This document shows positions 35,223-43,966 of a DNA stretch of 64,000 bases, one piece after another (position 1 is the stretch's first letter; each line of letters starts with the position of its first letter). Made by a program: the position numbers and the translations under genes. Origin of the DNA: Dactylosporangium siamense (lineage in GTDB: Bacteria; Actinomycetota; Actinomycetes; Mycobacteriales; Micromonosporaceae); the NCBI RefSeq assembly GCF_016862795.1, contig NZ_BONQ01000014.1, forward strand, positions 1 through 64,000, written 5' to 3'. Under the pieces are notes generated by a model. It was not told the DNA's origin, searched no databases, and worked only from the letters and a program-made list of their open reading frames with translations.

Positions 35223-35425
35223 TCAGGCCGCCGCCTCCACGACGCCGCCGTGGGAGCCGGCGACCTCGACCCAGCCGTGGACGGGGCGGTGCCCGGCGCC
35301 GCGGTGACCGCCCGGTACGCCGCGACCCGCTCGTGGCCGCCCGTCGTGCCCGCCCGGGCGACCGCCGGTGCCGTGGCGGCGACCACGTCCGGGTGCCCGC
35401 GGAGGACCTCGAGCACCTCAGTGGG
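35223..35425 (-). pseudogene. Coding-like remnant of unknown origin
   Basis: After the stop at 35426 the same frame continues as 'PTEVLEVLRGHPDVVAATAP' and 'GGHERVAAYRAVTAA'. Near 35280 the sensible reading jumps to a frame giving 'HGWVEVAGSHGGVVEAAA' and a stop at 35223. Composition is protein-like in each piece, but no start and no family are recognisable. Probably a decayed gene between the riboswitch and the MBL remnant. Confidence 0.3.
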
Positions 35426-35890
35426 CTACCCGAGCAGCTGCGCGCTACCCGCGGCCTCGAAGGCGGCGCGGACGTCCTCGGGCCCTCGGTGAAGTGCGCC
35501 CAGCTGTCGACGTGGACGGGCACGACCGTCGCCGCCTTCAGCAGGCGCGCCGCCTCGAGGATGCCGGCCGCGCCGAGGGTCAGGTCGGCGTCGCCGAGCA
35601 GGGCGGTGCGGGCCGGGCCGCCGGACAGGATCGCGACGTCGACGGCCGGGAAGCGCTCCGCGATCTCGGCGACGGCCCGCAGCGACGCGTTGTCGCCGCT
35701 GACGTAGACGGTGGGCACGCCGTCGCCGTGCAGGACGAAACCGGTGACCGGCCCGGTGAGGTGCTCGGTGCCGTCGGGGCCGTGCTGCGCGGGGACGGCG
35801 GTGACGCGCACGTGGCCGGCGCCGCCGGGCCGGGGCAGGTCCCGGCCGGCCCAGGGCTCCAGCCCGACGCATGCGCCGCCCAGCCGGGGC
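35426..35890 (-). pseudogene. MBL-fold metallo-hydrolase, N-truncated and frameshifted
   Basis: The frame through 35811 reads 'VRVTAVPAQHGPDGTEHLTG', 'TVYVSGDNASLRAVAEIAERF' (split) and 'VVPVHVDSWAHFTEGP', the second half of UlaG-like beta-lactamase-fold hydrolases. Right after FTEGP (near 35480) the match continues in another frame as 'EDVRAAFEAAGSAQLLG' and a stop, so one frameshift exists. The first half with the HxHxDH zinc site is missing; upstream reading gives only 'VGLEPWAGRDLP' before leaving homology. A broken gene, unless the frameshift is a sequencing error, in which case it is still truncated. Confidence 0.7.
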
Positions 35891-35934
35891 GGCCGCGACC
35901 GGGGTGCACTCCTACCGCGCCAGCTTCCGCGCCC

Positions 35935-35957
35935 GCTGAAAGCACGAGCGGGCTCAG
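35935..35957. terminator. Short hairpin after the quinone-oxidoreductase gene
   Basis: GCCCGCT...AGCGGGC on the minus strand, a 7-bp stem with a T-rich loop, immediately after the stop codon at 35954. A modest terminator candidate. Confidence 0.45.
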
Positions 35958-36907
35958 TCCACGGTCAGGACGAGTTTGCCGGTGGTGCGGCGGGCCAGCA
36001 GGTCCTCGTGCGCCCGGCGGGCGTCCTCCAGTGCGTAGGCCGGGCCGAGCTGCGGGCGCAGGACACCCCTCGACGTCAGCTCCAGCAGCTGGGTGAGGGG
36101 GCCGTGGAACGCGTCGGGGCGGGTGAGGACCGGGCGGAGCCAGAAGCCGGCGACCGCGACGCTGCGGTTGGCGAGCTCGGCGGGGTCGACCGGTGGGCGT
36201 CCGCCGCGGGAGGCGTCGCCGTAGGTGACGAGGCGGCCGAGCGGGGCCAGGGTCGCCAGGGCCGCGGTGAACGTGGGGCCGCCGGTGGACTCCAGGACGA
36301 CGTCGACGCCGGCGCCGTCGTTGGCGGCCAGGACCCGGTCGGTATAGCCGTCGGGGGCGCTGTCCACGGTGGCGTCGGCGCCCAGGGACGCGGCCAGGGC
36401 ACGCTTCTCCGGCGTGGACGCGGCGGCGATGATCCGGCCGGCGCCGAGATGCCGGGCGAGCTGCACCGCGAGGGTGCCGACGCCGCCGGCGGCCGCGTTG
36501 ACCACGACGGTCTCGCCCGGCCGCAGGGCGGCGCTGCCGTGCAGCAGGTGCCAGGCGGTGAGGCCCTGCACCAGCAGCGCCAGGGCCGGGCCGTCGGCGA
36601 CGCCGTCCGGCACGTCCACGGTGTCCACTGTGGACACGACGGCGCGGGCCGCGTAGCCACCGCCGGCGAACGTGAGCGCGGCGACCCGACGGCCGTCGGG
36701 GGTGCGGCCGACGACCTCGGTGCCGGGAATGAACGGCAGGGCCTGCCCGCCGCTGTACGTGCCGGCGGTGCGGGACGTGTCGGCGTAGTTGATCCCGGCC
36801 GCGCTCACCTCGACGAGCACCTGACCCGGCCCCGGGACGGGGTCGGCGACGTCGGCGGGGACGAGAACTTCGGGGCCGCCGAAGCGGTCGCAGCGAATGG
36901 CGCGCAT
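35954..36907 (-). CDS. NADPH:quinone oxidoreductase-type zinc-independent alcohol dehydrogenase family protein
   Basis: 317 aa. MDR fold: GroES-like domain with 'SAAGINYADTSRTAGTYSGG' and 'PGTEVVGRTPDGRRV', then Rossmann domain 'VVVNAAAGGVGTLAVQLARH' and 'AASLGADATVDSA'. Catalytic zinc ligands are absent, as in the quinone reductase (QorA) branch. Nine bases separate its ATG from the hydrolase stop upstream, so the two are probably co-transcribed. Confidence 0.9.
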   Translation of the reverse strand: MRAIRCDRFGGPEVLVPADVADPVPGPGQVLVEVSAAGINYADTSRTAGTYSGGQALPFIPGTEVVGRTPDGRRVAALTFAGGGYAARAVVSTVDTVDVPDGVADGPALALLVQGLTAWHLLHGSAALRPGETVVVNAAAGGVGTLAVQLARHLGAGRIIAAASTPEKRALAASLGADATVDSAPDGYTDRVLAANDGAGVDVVLESTGGPTFTAALATLAPLGRLVTYGDASRGGRPPVDPAELANRSVAVAGFWLRPVLTRPDAFHGPLTQLLELTSRGVLRPQLGPAYALEDARRAHEDLLARRTTGKLVLTVD

Positions 36908-36916
36908 GGATCAACC

Positions 36917-37591
36917 CTACGAGGTGATCAGCTCCAGGACCCGCCGCCAGGCGTCGGCCGCCGGTTCGGGGCGGAAGGTGGGCGGGCCGGGGAGCAGGAA
37001 GGCGTGCGGGGTGTCGGGGTACACGACGATCTCGTGCCGCACGCCGGCCTCGCGCAGCGCCGCACCGACGGTGTCGACGTCGGCGGGTGGCACGACGTGG
37101 TCGGCGCCGCCGACGAGGAACAGCAGCCGGCCGCTGATGTCCGGGGTCAGCGCCACCGTCGGCTCGGGACGGCTCAGGGCGAACTCGGTGCCGGTGAGCC
37201 AGCCCGGATACAGCACGGCGGTCGCCGCCAGGCCGAGGCGGGCCGCCGCCAGGTACGCGACGTGCCCGCCGATGCTCAGCCCCACCATGCTGACCCGGGC
37301 CGGATCGCCGCCGAGGACGTCGACCGCCTCGGCGACGTCCCGCACGACCTCGTCGCGGTCCAGGGCGCGCAACAGTTCGAAGCCGCGGGCCCGCCCGGCG
37401 TCGTCCTGGGCGAGCTCGACGCCGGGCGCGGTGCGGTGGAACAGGTCGGGCACGGCGACGAGGCAGCCGGCCGCGGCGAGCCGGTCGGCGAACGCGCGGA
37501 TCCCCGCGTCGACGCCGAAGAGCTGGTGGCCGAGCACGACCCGGTGCGGTGCGCCGCCGGATGGCGGCCGGGCGATGTACATGCCGGGCAC
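36917..37591 (-). CDS. Dienelactone hydrolase family protein
   Basis: 224 aa. Alpha/beta hydrolase: 'VVLGHQLFGVDAGIRAFADR', nucleophile elbow 'MVGLSIGGHVAYLAAA', acid 'GGADHVVPP', base His in 'DTPHAFLLPG'. The nucleophile is Ser where true dienelactone hydrolases have Cys, so esterase activity is more likely. An alternative ATG lies three codons in (MYIARPP). Confidence 0.85.
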   Translation of the reverse strand: MPGMYIARPPSGGAPHRVVLGHQLFGVDAGIRAFADRLAAAGCLVAVPDLFHRTAPGVELAQDDAGRARGFELLRALDRDEVVRDVAEAVDVLGGDPARVSMVGLSIGGHVAYLAAARLGLAATAVLYPGWLTGTEFALSRPEPTVALTPDISGRLLFLVGGADHVVPPADVDTVGAALREAGVRHEIVVYPDTPHAFLLPGPPTFRPEPAADAWRRVLELITS

Positions 37592-37718
37592 GCTAGCGAC
37601 CGGGTATCGGCCGTGACCAATAGCGCCGTCGATGGCCGCGATCAGTCCCCGGATGGCACCTCGCGCAGGAAGCAGTCGGAAACAGCGTCATGTTCGTCAC
37701 GGCGTAAGATCCACGCAC

Positions 37719-38417
37719 GTGACGGTGCAGGCGGTACTGTTCGACCTCGACGGCACGCTGCTCGACCACGAGGCGGCCGTGACGGCCGCGTTGCTGCGGT
37801 GGCTGCCGGAGATCGGGGTCGAGGCGACCGCGCCGGCCCGGGCCCTGTGGTTCACGCTGCAGGAGCGGCACCTCTCCGACTGGCGCGCCGGGCGGGTCAC
37901 CTTCCAGCAGCAACGGCGCCACCGCCTCCGGGACTTCCTGCTCGCGACCGGCGGCCCGGTCGGGGGTGACGACGATCGGCTCGACGCGCTGTTCTCCGCG
38001 TTTCTTCGCTGGTACGCGCAATCGTGGGCGCCCTACCCCGACGCCGTCCCGGCGCTCGACGCGTTGCAGCGGTCCGGACTGCGCACGGCGGTGCTCACCA
38101 ACGGCAGCCAGTCCCAGCAGACCGACAAGCTGGCCAGGATCGGGCTCCTGGACCGGGTCGGGCCGGTCTACACCGGCGAGGCGCTGGGCCTGTTCAAGCC
38201 CGACCCGGCCGTGTTCGCCGAGGTGTGCCGCCGCTGGGGGCTGCCGCCGGGCGCCGTGGTGAGCGTCGGCGATCGGCACGACCTGGACGTGCTGCCGGCC
38301 CGCGCCGCCGGGCTGCGCGCCGTGCACCTGGACCGCGACAGGTCCGGCCCGCCCGGCGAACCGCACCGGATCACGTCACTGAGCGAGCTTCCGGACCGCC
38401 TGCCGTCCGCCGGCTGA
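37719..38417 (+). CDS. HAD-family hydrolase (phosphatase)
   Basis: 232 aa, GTG start. HAD motif I 'VLFDLDGTLLDHE', motif II 'AVLTNGSQSQQTDKL', motif III Lys in 'LGLFKPDPAVF', motif IV 'VSVGDRHDLDVLPARAAG'; the cap is of type C1. Resembles small phosphoglycolate/haloacid-type phosphatases. Its 3' end overlaps the convergent MmyB-type gene by 42 bases. Confidence 0.9.
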   Translation: MTVQAVLFDLDGTLLDHEAAVTAALLRWLPEIGVEATAPARALWFTLQERHLSDWRAGRVTFQQQRRHRLRDFLLATGGPVGGDDDRLDALFSAFLRWYAQSWAPYPDAVPALDALQRSGLRTAVLTNGSQSQQTDKLARIGLLDRVGPVYTGEALGLFKPDPAVFAEVCRRWGLPPGAVVSVGDRHDLDVLPARAAGLRAVHLDRDRSGPPGEPHRITSLSELPDRLPSAG

Positions 38418-39236
38418 GACTCCGGCGGACGCGGCGCCGAGCAGCGCCAGCTTGTCCGCGTCGGGCGTGCCGGGATCGGGGTGGTACACGACCAGCATGA
38501 TGCCGTCGGTCCCGCTGATGAGCAGCTTCTCCCGGTTGAGGCGCAGCTCGCCGACCTGCGGATGGCTGAAGGGCACCACCGCGCCGGCCCGGTGGCGCAC
38601 GTCGTGGCGGGCCCACAACCGCCGGAAGAGCGGGCTGGCGAGGGACATCTCGCCGACGAGCTCGATGCAGCGCGGGTCGTCGGTGGCGGTGCCGACGGCC
38701 TGGCGGAAGCCGGCGACCAGCCCGGCCGCGGCCGCCTCGAAGTCGGGGAACATCGCCTGCTCGGCCGGGTCGAGGAAGACGTCGCGCAGCCGGTTGCCGC
38801 CCACCACGAGGCGCGGCGACAGGGCGGTGGCGAGAGGGTTGGCGGCGAGCACGTCGAGATACCGCCCCTCGACGAACGCGGGCAACGTGAGCATCGCCAC
38901 GAACTTGACGGTGCTCGGCGGGACGACCTCCTTCCGGGGACGCGGCCGGCGGCGGGGCTTGCCGGTGGCGAGGCCCAGCAGGTACGCCGTGGTGTCCTCG
39001 TCCAGGAGCAGCACCCGGGCCAGGGACTCCAGGACCTGTGCCGACGGGCTGCGGTCGCGCCCTCGCTCCAGGCGCAGGTAGTAGTCGGCGCTGATGCCGG
39101 CCAGCATCGCCACCTCCTCGCGGCGCAGGCCCGGCGTCCGCCGCACCCCCAGCACGGGCACGCCGGCCGCCTCGGGGGTGACGAGTTCCCGGCGGGCCCG
39201 CAGGAACGCACCCAGCAGGTTCGGCTCGTCGCTCAT
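38376..39236 (-). CDS. XRE-type regulator with MmyB-like ligand-binding domain
   Basis: 286 aa. N-terminal helix-turn-helix with 'RTPGLRREEVAMLAGISADYYLRLERGRD' (split over 35-63), then the MmyB-like PAS-type domain with 'ANPLATALSP', 'DVFLDPAEQAMFPDFE' and 'FRRLWARHDVRHR'. In this family the C-terminal domain often binds a fatty-acid-like ligand. Divergent from the epimerase gene at 39341, which it probably regulates. The ATG at 39236 was chosen; one three codons upstream is possible. Confidence 0.9.
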   Translation of the reverse strand: MSDEPNLLGAFLRARRELVTPEAAGVPVLGVRRTPGLRREEVAMLAGISADYYLRLERGRDRSPSAQVLESLARVLLLDEDTTAYLLGLATGKPRRRPRPRKEVVPPSTVKFVAMLTLPAFVEGRYLDVLAANPLATALSPRLVVGGNRLRDVFLDPAEQAMFPDFEAAAAGLVAGFRQAVGTATDDPRCIELVGEMSLASPLFRRLWARHDVRHRAGAVVPFSHPQVGELRLNREKLLISGTDGIMLVVYHPDPGTPDADKLALLGAASAGVSAGGRQAVRKLAQ

Positions 39237-39340
39237 GCCTGCCACGGTAGGCCGCGCCGGGCGCCGTTGCGGGGGTCCTGCCAGACCCCTGGCTGGTGGG
39301 GGCTCTGGTCCGGTCCGGTGGAGCGCCGGATGGTGGTCGC

Positions 39341-40378
39341 ATGACCACGAATCAGCAGCGGGTACTCGTCACCGGCGGGTCCGGTTTCATCGCCGGGCAC
39401 TGCATCCTGCAACTCCTCGATGCGGGCTACCTGGTCCGCACGACCGTCCGGTCACCGGCGCGGGAGGGGGAGGTGCGGGCCGTGCTCGAAGGCGCCGGCA
39501 TGGTGCGCGGCGACGCGCTGAGCTTCGTCGCCGCCGACCTGACCGCCGACACCGGCTGGGCCGAGGCCGTCGACGGGTGCGACTTCGTGCTGCACGTGGC
39601 CTCCCCCGTGCACCTGGGGAAGGTCAGGCACGACGACGACGTCATCGTGCCCGCCCGGGACGGCACGCTGCGGGTGCTGCGGGCCGCCCGCGACGCCGGT
39701 GTCAAGCGGGTCGTGCTCACCTCGGCGTTCCACGCCGTCGGGTTCGGTCACCCGCACACCGGTCACACGTTCACCGAGGACGACTGGTCCGTGCTCGACG
39801 GGCCGGGCGTGGACGCCTACGGCCGGAGCAAGACCCTCGCCGAGCGGGCCGCGTGGGACTTCATGGCGGCCGAGGGCGGCGCGCTGGAGCTGACCACGAT
39901 GCTGCCCGTCGCCGTCATGGGGCCGGTGATGGGCGGGGACGTCTCCGGCGCGAACCACATCGTGCGGCGCAGCCTGGACGGGGCGATGCCGGGGTACCCG
40001 AACCTGTGGATCCCGATCGTGGACGTGCGGGACGTGGCGAGCGCGCACGTCCTGGCCATGACCGCCGCGGGTGCCGCGGGACGGCGGTTCCTGCTGTCCA
40101 GCGGGCCTCCGATCGCGATGCGGCAGATCGGCGCGATTCTCAGGGCGCACCTCGGTGACGCCGCAGGCAAGGTGCCGACCCGGACCGTCCCGGACGTCGT
40201 CGTGCGGGTCGCCGCCGTGTTCTCCGCGGAGTTCCGCCCCGTCGCGGCCGACCTGAACAACGTCAAGAAGATCTCGAGCGACCGCGCCCGCTGGGTCCTG
40301 GGCTGGCAGCCGCGCCCGTCGGAGGACGCCGTCATCGCCGCCGCCGACAGCATGGTCGCGACGTCACCGGCCGGATAG
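39341..40378 (+). CDS. NAD-dependent epimerase/dehydratase (dihydroflavonol-4-reductase-like SDR)
   Basis: 345 aa. Extended SDR: 'VLVTGGSGFIAGHCILQLLD' cofactor loop, 'VLHVASPVHLGKVRHDDDVI', 'RVVLTSAFHAVGFGHP', and the active-site Tyr-x3-Lys in 'DAYGRSKTLAERAAWDF'. Probably reduces a carbonyl on a small molecule. Divergent from the MmyB-type regulator; 3' end overlaps the convergent hydrolase by 15 bases. Confidence 0.88.
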   Translation: MTTNQQRVLVTGGSGFIAGHCILQLLDAGYLVRTTVRSPAREGEVRAVLEGAGMVRGDALSFVAADLTADTGWAEAVDGCDFVLHVASPVHLGKVRHDDDVIVPARDGTLRVLRAARDAGVKRVVLTSAFHAVGFGHPHTGHTFTEDDWSVLDGPGVDAYGRSKTLAERAAWDFMAAEGGALELTTMLPVAVMGPVMGGDVSGANHIVRRSLDGAMPGYPNLWIPIVDVRDVASAHVLAMTAAGAAGRRFLLSSGPPIAMRQIGAILRAHLGDAAGKVPTRTVPDVVVRVAAVFSAEFRPVAADLNNVKKISSDRARWVLGWQPRPSEDAVIAAADSMVATSPAG

Positions 40379-41170
40379 GTGCCGGTCCACGAAATCGATG
40401 ACGGTCGCGGCAAGCTCCAGGCGATGGTCCGACAGGGCGTGGTCGGTCGGGAACACCAGGTGCTCGAGCCGGATGCCCGGGCGGGACCCGTACACCTGGA
40501 CCAATGGCGAATGATGCAGCTCGTGCGGGGTGACCGGGTCGCGACCGGTGCCGACGAGCAGCACCGGGCGGTCTTCGAAGGCGGGGGCGAGGCCGGCCAG
40601 GCGCCACGCGGGCCCGGCGGCGACCATCTCGCGGACGAGGGCCTCGCCGCTGGTGCCGCGCAGCGGGAGCAGGTCGCTGCCGAGCGCCTCGACGACCTCG
40701 GCCCGGACCGCGGGGTCGGCGCACAGGTCGGCGGCCGTGCCGAGGTCGAAACCGGCGACGGAGACGGCCGCGCGGACGCCCGCGTCGGCGGCGGCCGTCA
40801 TCAGCGCCGCGAACCCGCCGAGGCTGTGGCCCACCACCGCCACCCGTGCCGGGTCGAGGCGGTGCGTGGCCGCGAAATCGTTGTCGCGGACGGCCGCCAC
40901 GACCGTTGCGGCGTCCTGCAGGACGTGCCGCCAGGAGTAGTCGCCGCCCATGCCCCACGAGCCGCGGTAGTGGAAGACGAGCGCCGCGTGCCCGGCCCGG
41001 CGCAGGGCCTGGGCGAGGTCGAAGTTGCGCTCGTTGCCGGGAAAGCCGTGCAGGAGCACGACGACCGGGTGAGGGCCGGCGCCGGCGGGGAGGTGCAGGA
41101 CGCCGGCGAGGGTCTCCCCGCCACTGGTGAAGGTGACCGCGGGCGTGCTCGCGGCCGGGACCGTCGTCAT
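40364..41170 (-). CDS. Alpha/beta hydrolase
   Basis: 268 aa. 'VVVLLHGFPGNERNFDLAQA' oxyanion region, nucleophile elbow 'VAVVGHSLGGFAALMTAA', late acid 'LLVGTGRDPVTP' and His in 'FPTDHALSDHR'. Similar to peptidase S9-like or acyl-esterase-type small hydrolases. Divergent from a TetR gene with a shared operator, which probably controls it. Confidence 0.87.
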   Translation of the reverse strand: MTTVPAASTPAVTFTSGGETLAGVLHLPAGAGPHPVVVLLHGFPGNERNFDLAQALRRAGHAALVFHYRGSWGMGGDYSWRHVLQDAATVVAAVRDNDFAATHRLDPARVAVVGHSLGGFAALMTAAADAGVRAAVSVAGFDLGTAADLCADPAVRAEVVEALGSDLLPLRGTSGEALVREMVAAGPAWRLAGLAPAFEDRPVLLVGTGRDPVTPHELHHSPLVQVYGSRPGIRLEHLVFPTDHALSDHRLELAATVIDFVDRHLSGR

Positions 41171-41185
41171 CGTCGGGACGCTAGC

Positions 41186-41217
41186 ACACAGATCGAACCG
41201 TTCGGTACCATCTGTGT
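41186..41217. promoter_or_regulatory. TetR operator between hydrolase and tetR
   Basis: Outer arms ACACAGAT (41186-41193) and ATCTGTGT (41210-41217) are perfect; inner ACCG-TT-CGGT (41197-41206) shares the same dyad centre. The site ends one base before the GTG of tetR and 16 bases from the hydrolase ATG, so both genes would be blocked. Confidence 0.8.
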
Positions 41218-41218
41218 C

Positions 41219-41854
41219 GTGCCAGTCACCAAGGGAACCGCGATCGACCCGGCCCGCACCCGCGCCGGCCTGCTCGCCGCCGCCACCGACCTGCTCTACC
41301 GGCGGGGGCTCGACGGCATCGGCGTGGCCGAGCTGTGCACCAGCATCGGGGTGTCGAAGGAGACCCTGTATCGCCACTTCGGCTCGAAGGACGGCCTGGT
41401 CGAGGCGGTGCTCCAGGCGCGCAGCGACCGGGTCACGGCCTGGCTGGCCGGCGCCGCGGCCGACGCCGGCGACGACCCGGAGGCGCAGCTCACGGCGGTG
41501 TTCGACGCGCTCGGGCGGTGGCACGCGGAGCCGACCTTCCGCGGCTGCGCGCTGCTCAACGCGGCGACCCAGTGGCACGACGGCCACGAGGGCACCGCCC
41601 GCGCCACCGCCGCGCGGCACCTGGACCGGCGCCTCGAGCTGCTCACCGGGATCGCCCGCCGGGCGGGCGCGCCCGACCCGGCGGCGCTGGGCCGCCAGCT
41701 GCTCGCCCTGGTGGTAGGCGCCACGGTGCTGGCGGACCTGCACCCCGGGGCGGCGCCGAGCGCGCCCCGGGACGCCGCCATCACACTGCTGCGGGCCGCC
41801 TGTCCAACGGTGTCCAACGATCAGCGATCGACGGACGTCACCTCGTCAGAATGA
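41219..41854 (+). CDS. TetR-family transcriptional regulator
   Basis: 211 aa, GTG start abutting the operator. Helix-turn-helix: 'LLAAATDLLYRRGLDGIGVA', 'IGVSKETLYRHFGSKDGLVE'. The C-terminal domain ('FRGCALLNAATQWHDG', 'LLALVVGATVLADLHPG') resembles TetR proteins of the YcdC/AcnR C-terminal groups that control nearby hydrolases. Represses itself and the hydrolase by inference. Confidence 0.9.
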   Translation: MPVTKGTAIDPARTRAGLLAAATDLLYRRGLDGIGVAELCTSIGVSKETLYRHFGSKDGLVEAVLQARSDRVTAWLAGAAADAGDDPEAQLTAVFDALGRWHAEPTFRGCALLNAATQWHDGHEGTARATAARHLDRRLELLTGIARRAGAPDPAALGRQLLALVVGATVLADLHPGAAPSAPRDAAITLLRAACPTVSNDQRSTDVTSSE

Positions 41855-41858
41855 CCGC

Positions 41859-42257
41859 ATGGCGGCGCAGTTGGTTCATGATGAGGCGTTCTGGAACTAT
41901 CGGGAGCAGACCCGGCAGTCCGGGACGATGCTGCGCACCGGGCGGTTACGCGCCTGGCGCGAGGACGGCGGGCGGTTGCTGGCGATGCTGACCGTCCAGC
42001 CGTATTTCGAGGACCACGGATGCACGATCCCGGAGCAGGTCCGGGGCCGGTTCCCGTTCTCCGGACGGCTGGTCGACGTGGTGTCCTACGAGCCCGGCTG
42101 GTGGGGCGGCCGCTGCCGATATCACGTCGCGGACCCGGCGTACGTGGCCCAGCAGCGGTGGATGTCCGTCGACGCGCGGACCATCGCCCGCCGGCTCGGC
42201 CCGGGGTTCCAGATCGACGACGAGGCGGACACGACGTTCGGGCAGCTCGGCGCCTGA
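41859..42257 (+). CDS. Hypothetical protein
   Basis: 132 aa, no family recognised. It has no signal peptide or membrane segment. Aromatic-rich in the middle ('VVSYEPGWWGGRCRYHVADP'). Follows tetR by four bases in the same direction and may be co-transcribed. GC-rich third positions support that it is real. Confidence 0.6.
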   Translation: MAAQLVHDEAFWNYREQTRQSGTMLRTGRLRAWREDGGRLLAMLTVQPYFEDHGCTIPEQVRGRFPFSGRLVDVVSYEPGWWGGRCRYHVADPAYVAQQRWMSVDARTIARRLGPGFQIDDEADTTFGQLGA

Positions 42258-42320
42258 CCGTTCGGGGAAATATCGGGCAAAACGCCATGAAGGCCGCGAG
42301 GCGTCCGTAGCGTTGGGTTG

Positions 42321-42959
42321 ATGAGGATGGTTCACAGGCTGGCGGCCGTAGCGGCCGCCGTCGCGGTGACCGGTTCCCCGGCCACCGCCGCTCACGCCCA
42401 AGCCGCTGAGGATCTGCGGCCCGCGCTGCTCACGCCGGCCGATCTGCCCGAGGGGTTCGTGCCGGTCGCGGCCGCCACCAACGACGACGGTGCCGTCACG
42501 ATCGGCGGCAACTTCCCCGGCTGCCCGTCGCTGGACCCGGTGACCGGCGACGGCACCACGGCCGCCGCCGTCACCTACAGCAAGGGCGCCGTCGGGCCGT
42601 ACCTGACCGACGCCCTCGTGCATTTCCCGGCCGGCGGCGCGGTCACCGCGATGGACCGGCTGACCGCCGCCGTCACCACCTGCAAGTCGTTCAGCCAGGA
42701 GCTGGCCGGCATCACGGTGCGCTTCACGCTCACCCCGGCGCAGGTGCCGGCGACGCTCGGCGAGAAAGCGTTCGGGGTGCGGATGACCGGCGACACCGAC
42801 TTCGGCATCGCGGTCACCGCCGACATCGTCGCGATCCGCCGCGGCGACTTCGTGCTGTGGCTCAACGACATGACGGTCGGCACCACCGGCGCCGGCCTGG
42901 TCGGCACCCTGGCCAAGACCGCCGCCGACCGCTGCGCCCAGCAGGTCAAGGGCTGCTGA
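42321..42959 (+). CDS. Secreted protein, PknH-like sensor/extracellular-domain type
   Basis: 212 aa. Signal peptide in residues 1-28 with cleavage near AHAQA. The body begins 'ALLTPADLPEGFVPV' and has four cysteines (including 'NFPGCPSL', 'VTTCKSF', and 'DRCAQQVKGC'), as in the PknH/LpqN-like extracellular sensor modules of actinobacteria. No lipobox. Ligand unknown. ATG 42321 preferred over the TTG just before it. Overlaps the convergent dehydrogenase by 14 bases. Confidence 0.7.
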   Translation: MRMVHRLAAVAAAVAVTGSPATAAHAQAAEDLRPALLTPADLPEGFVPVAAATNDDGAVTIGGNFPGCPSLDPVTGDGTTAAAVTYSKGAVGPYLTDALVHFPAGGAVTAMDRLTAAVTTCKSFSQELAGITVRFTLTPAQVPATLGEKAFGVRMTGDTDFGIAVTADIVAIRRGDFVLWLNDMTVGTTGAGLVGTLAKTAADRCAQQVKGC

Positions 42960-43881
42960 CGGTCAGCACCACCTTTCCCGCGGAGCGGCCCGTCGCGACC
43001 AGTTCGTGCGCCTTCGCGACCTCGTCGAGGGGCAGCACCGCGTCGACGACGATCCGCAGCTCGCCGCGGTCGACCAGGTCGGCTAGGGACCGCAGCCCCG
43101 CGTGGTCGGGCTGGACCAGCAGGAACCCGGCCCGGCGACCCCGCCGCCGCGCCTCGTCCGCCAGGTACGCCTCGGCGGGCGAGGCGAGCGCCACCAGGAC
43201 GCCGCCGGGCCGCAGCGTGGTCAGCGACCGGGGCCCGTACTCCCCGCCGATCGGATCGACCACCACGTCGAGGTCGGCGACGGCGTCCTCGAACCGCACC
43301 GCGGTGTAGTCGACCACCTCGTCCGCCCCCAGACCGCGGACGAGGTCGTGCTTCGCCGCGCTCGCCGTGCCGATGACGTGCGCGCCCCTGGCCTTCGCGA
43401 TCTGCACGGCGAGGTGCCCGACGCCGCCGGCCGCCGCGTGGACGAGCACCCGCTGCCCGGGCCGGACGTCCGCGGTGTCGACGAGGGCCTGCCACGCGGT
43501 CAGCCCGGCCAGGCCGAGCCCGGCGGCCTCCACGTGCGACAGTCCGGCCGGCTTGCGGGCCAGGTGCCGGGCCGGCGACGTCACGTACTCCGCATAGGTG
43601 CCGGCGGCCTCCGGGAGTCGCGGCATGCCGTACACCTCGTCGCCGGGACGCAGCCAGGTCACGCCGAGGCCGACCTCCTCCACCACCCCGGACACGTCCC
43701 AGCCGAGCCGGACGGGCCTGCCGAGCAGGCCGCCGGTGGCGCGGTGCCACAGGTCCGTGGGGTTCACGCCGGTCGCGTGGACCCTGACGAGGACCTCCGA
43801 GATCCCCGGCTCGGGCCGGTCCACCTCCACCACCCGCAGCACCTCGGGCCCGCCGAGCGTGTCCTGACCGATCGCGCGCAT
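42946..43881 (-). CDS. NADP-dependent quinone-oxidoreductase-like MDR protein
   Basis: 311 aa. 'VHATGVNPTDLWHRATGGLLG', 'GWDVSGVVEEVG', 'VLVHAAAGGVGHLAVQIAKA' (split) and 'GADEVVDYTAVRFE' are MDR quinone-reductase blocks without zinc ligands. The ATG at 43881 is chosen because GGGAG lies eight bases ahead; an ATG at 43896 is the alternative. Divergent from the AraC/DJ-1 regulator, a common pairing. Confidence 0.88.
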   Translation of the reverse strand: MRAIGQDTLGGPEVLRVVEVDRPEPGISEVLVRVHATGVNPTDLWHRATGGLLGRPVRLGWDVSGVVEEVGLGVTWLRPGDEVYGMPRLPEAAGTYAEYVTSPARHLARKPAGLSHVEAAGLGLAGLTAWQALVDTADVRPGQRVLVHAAAGGVGHLAVQIAKARGAHVIGTASAAKHDLVRGLGADEVVDYTAVRFEDAVADLDVVVDPIGGEYGPRSLTTLRPGGVLVALASPAEAYLADEARRRGRRAGFLLVQPDHAGLRSLADLVDRGELRIVVDAVLPLDEVAKAHELVATGRSAGKVVLTVSSP

Positions 43882-43966
43882 CACGTTGTCTCCCATGCGC
43901 CCAGCCTCGCCGCGACGACCGTCCCGATCGAGTGGCCACATTGCCAGTATGTGCAAAGATCTGGCC

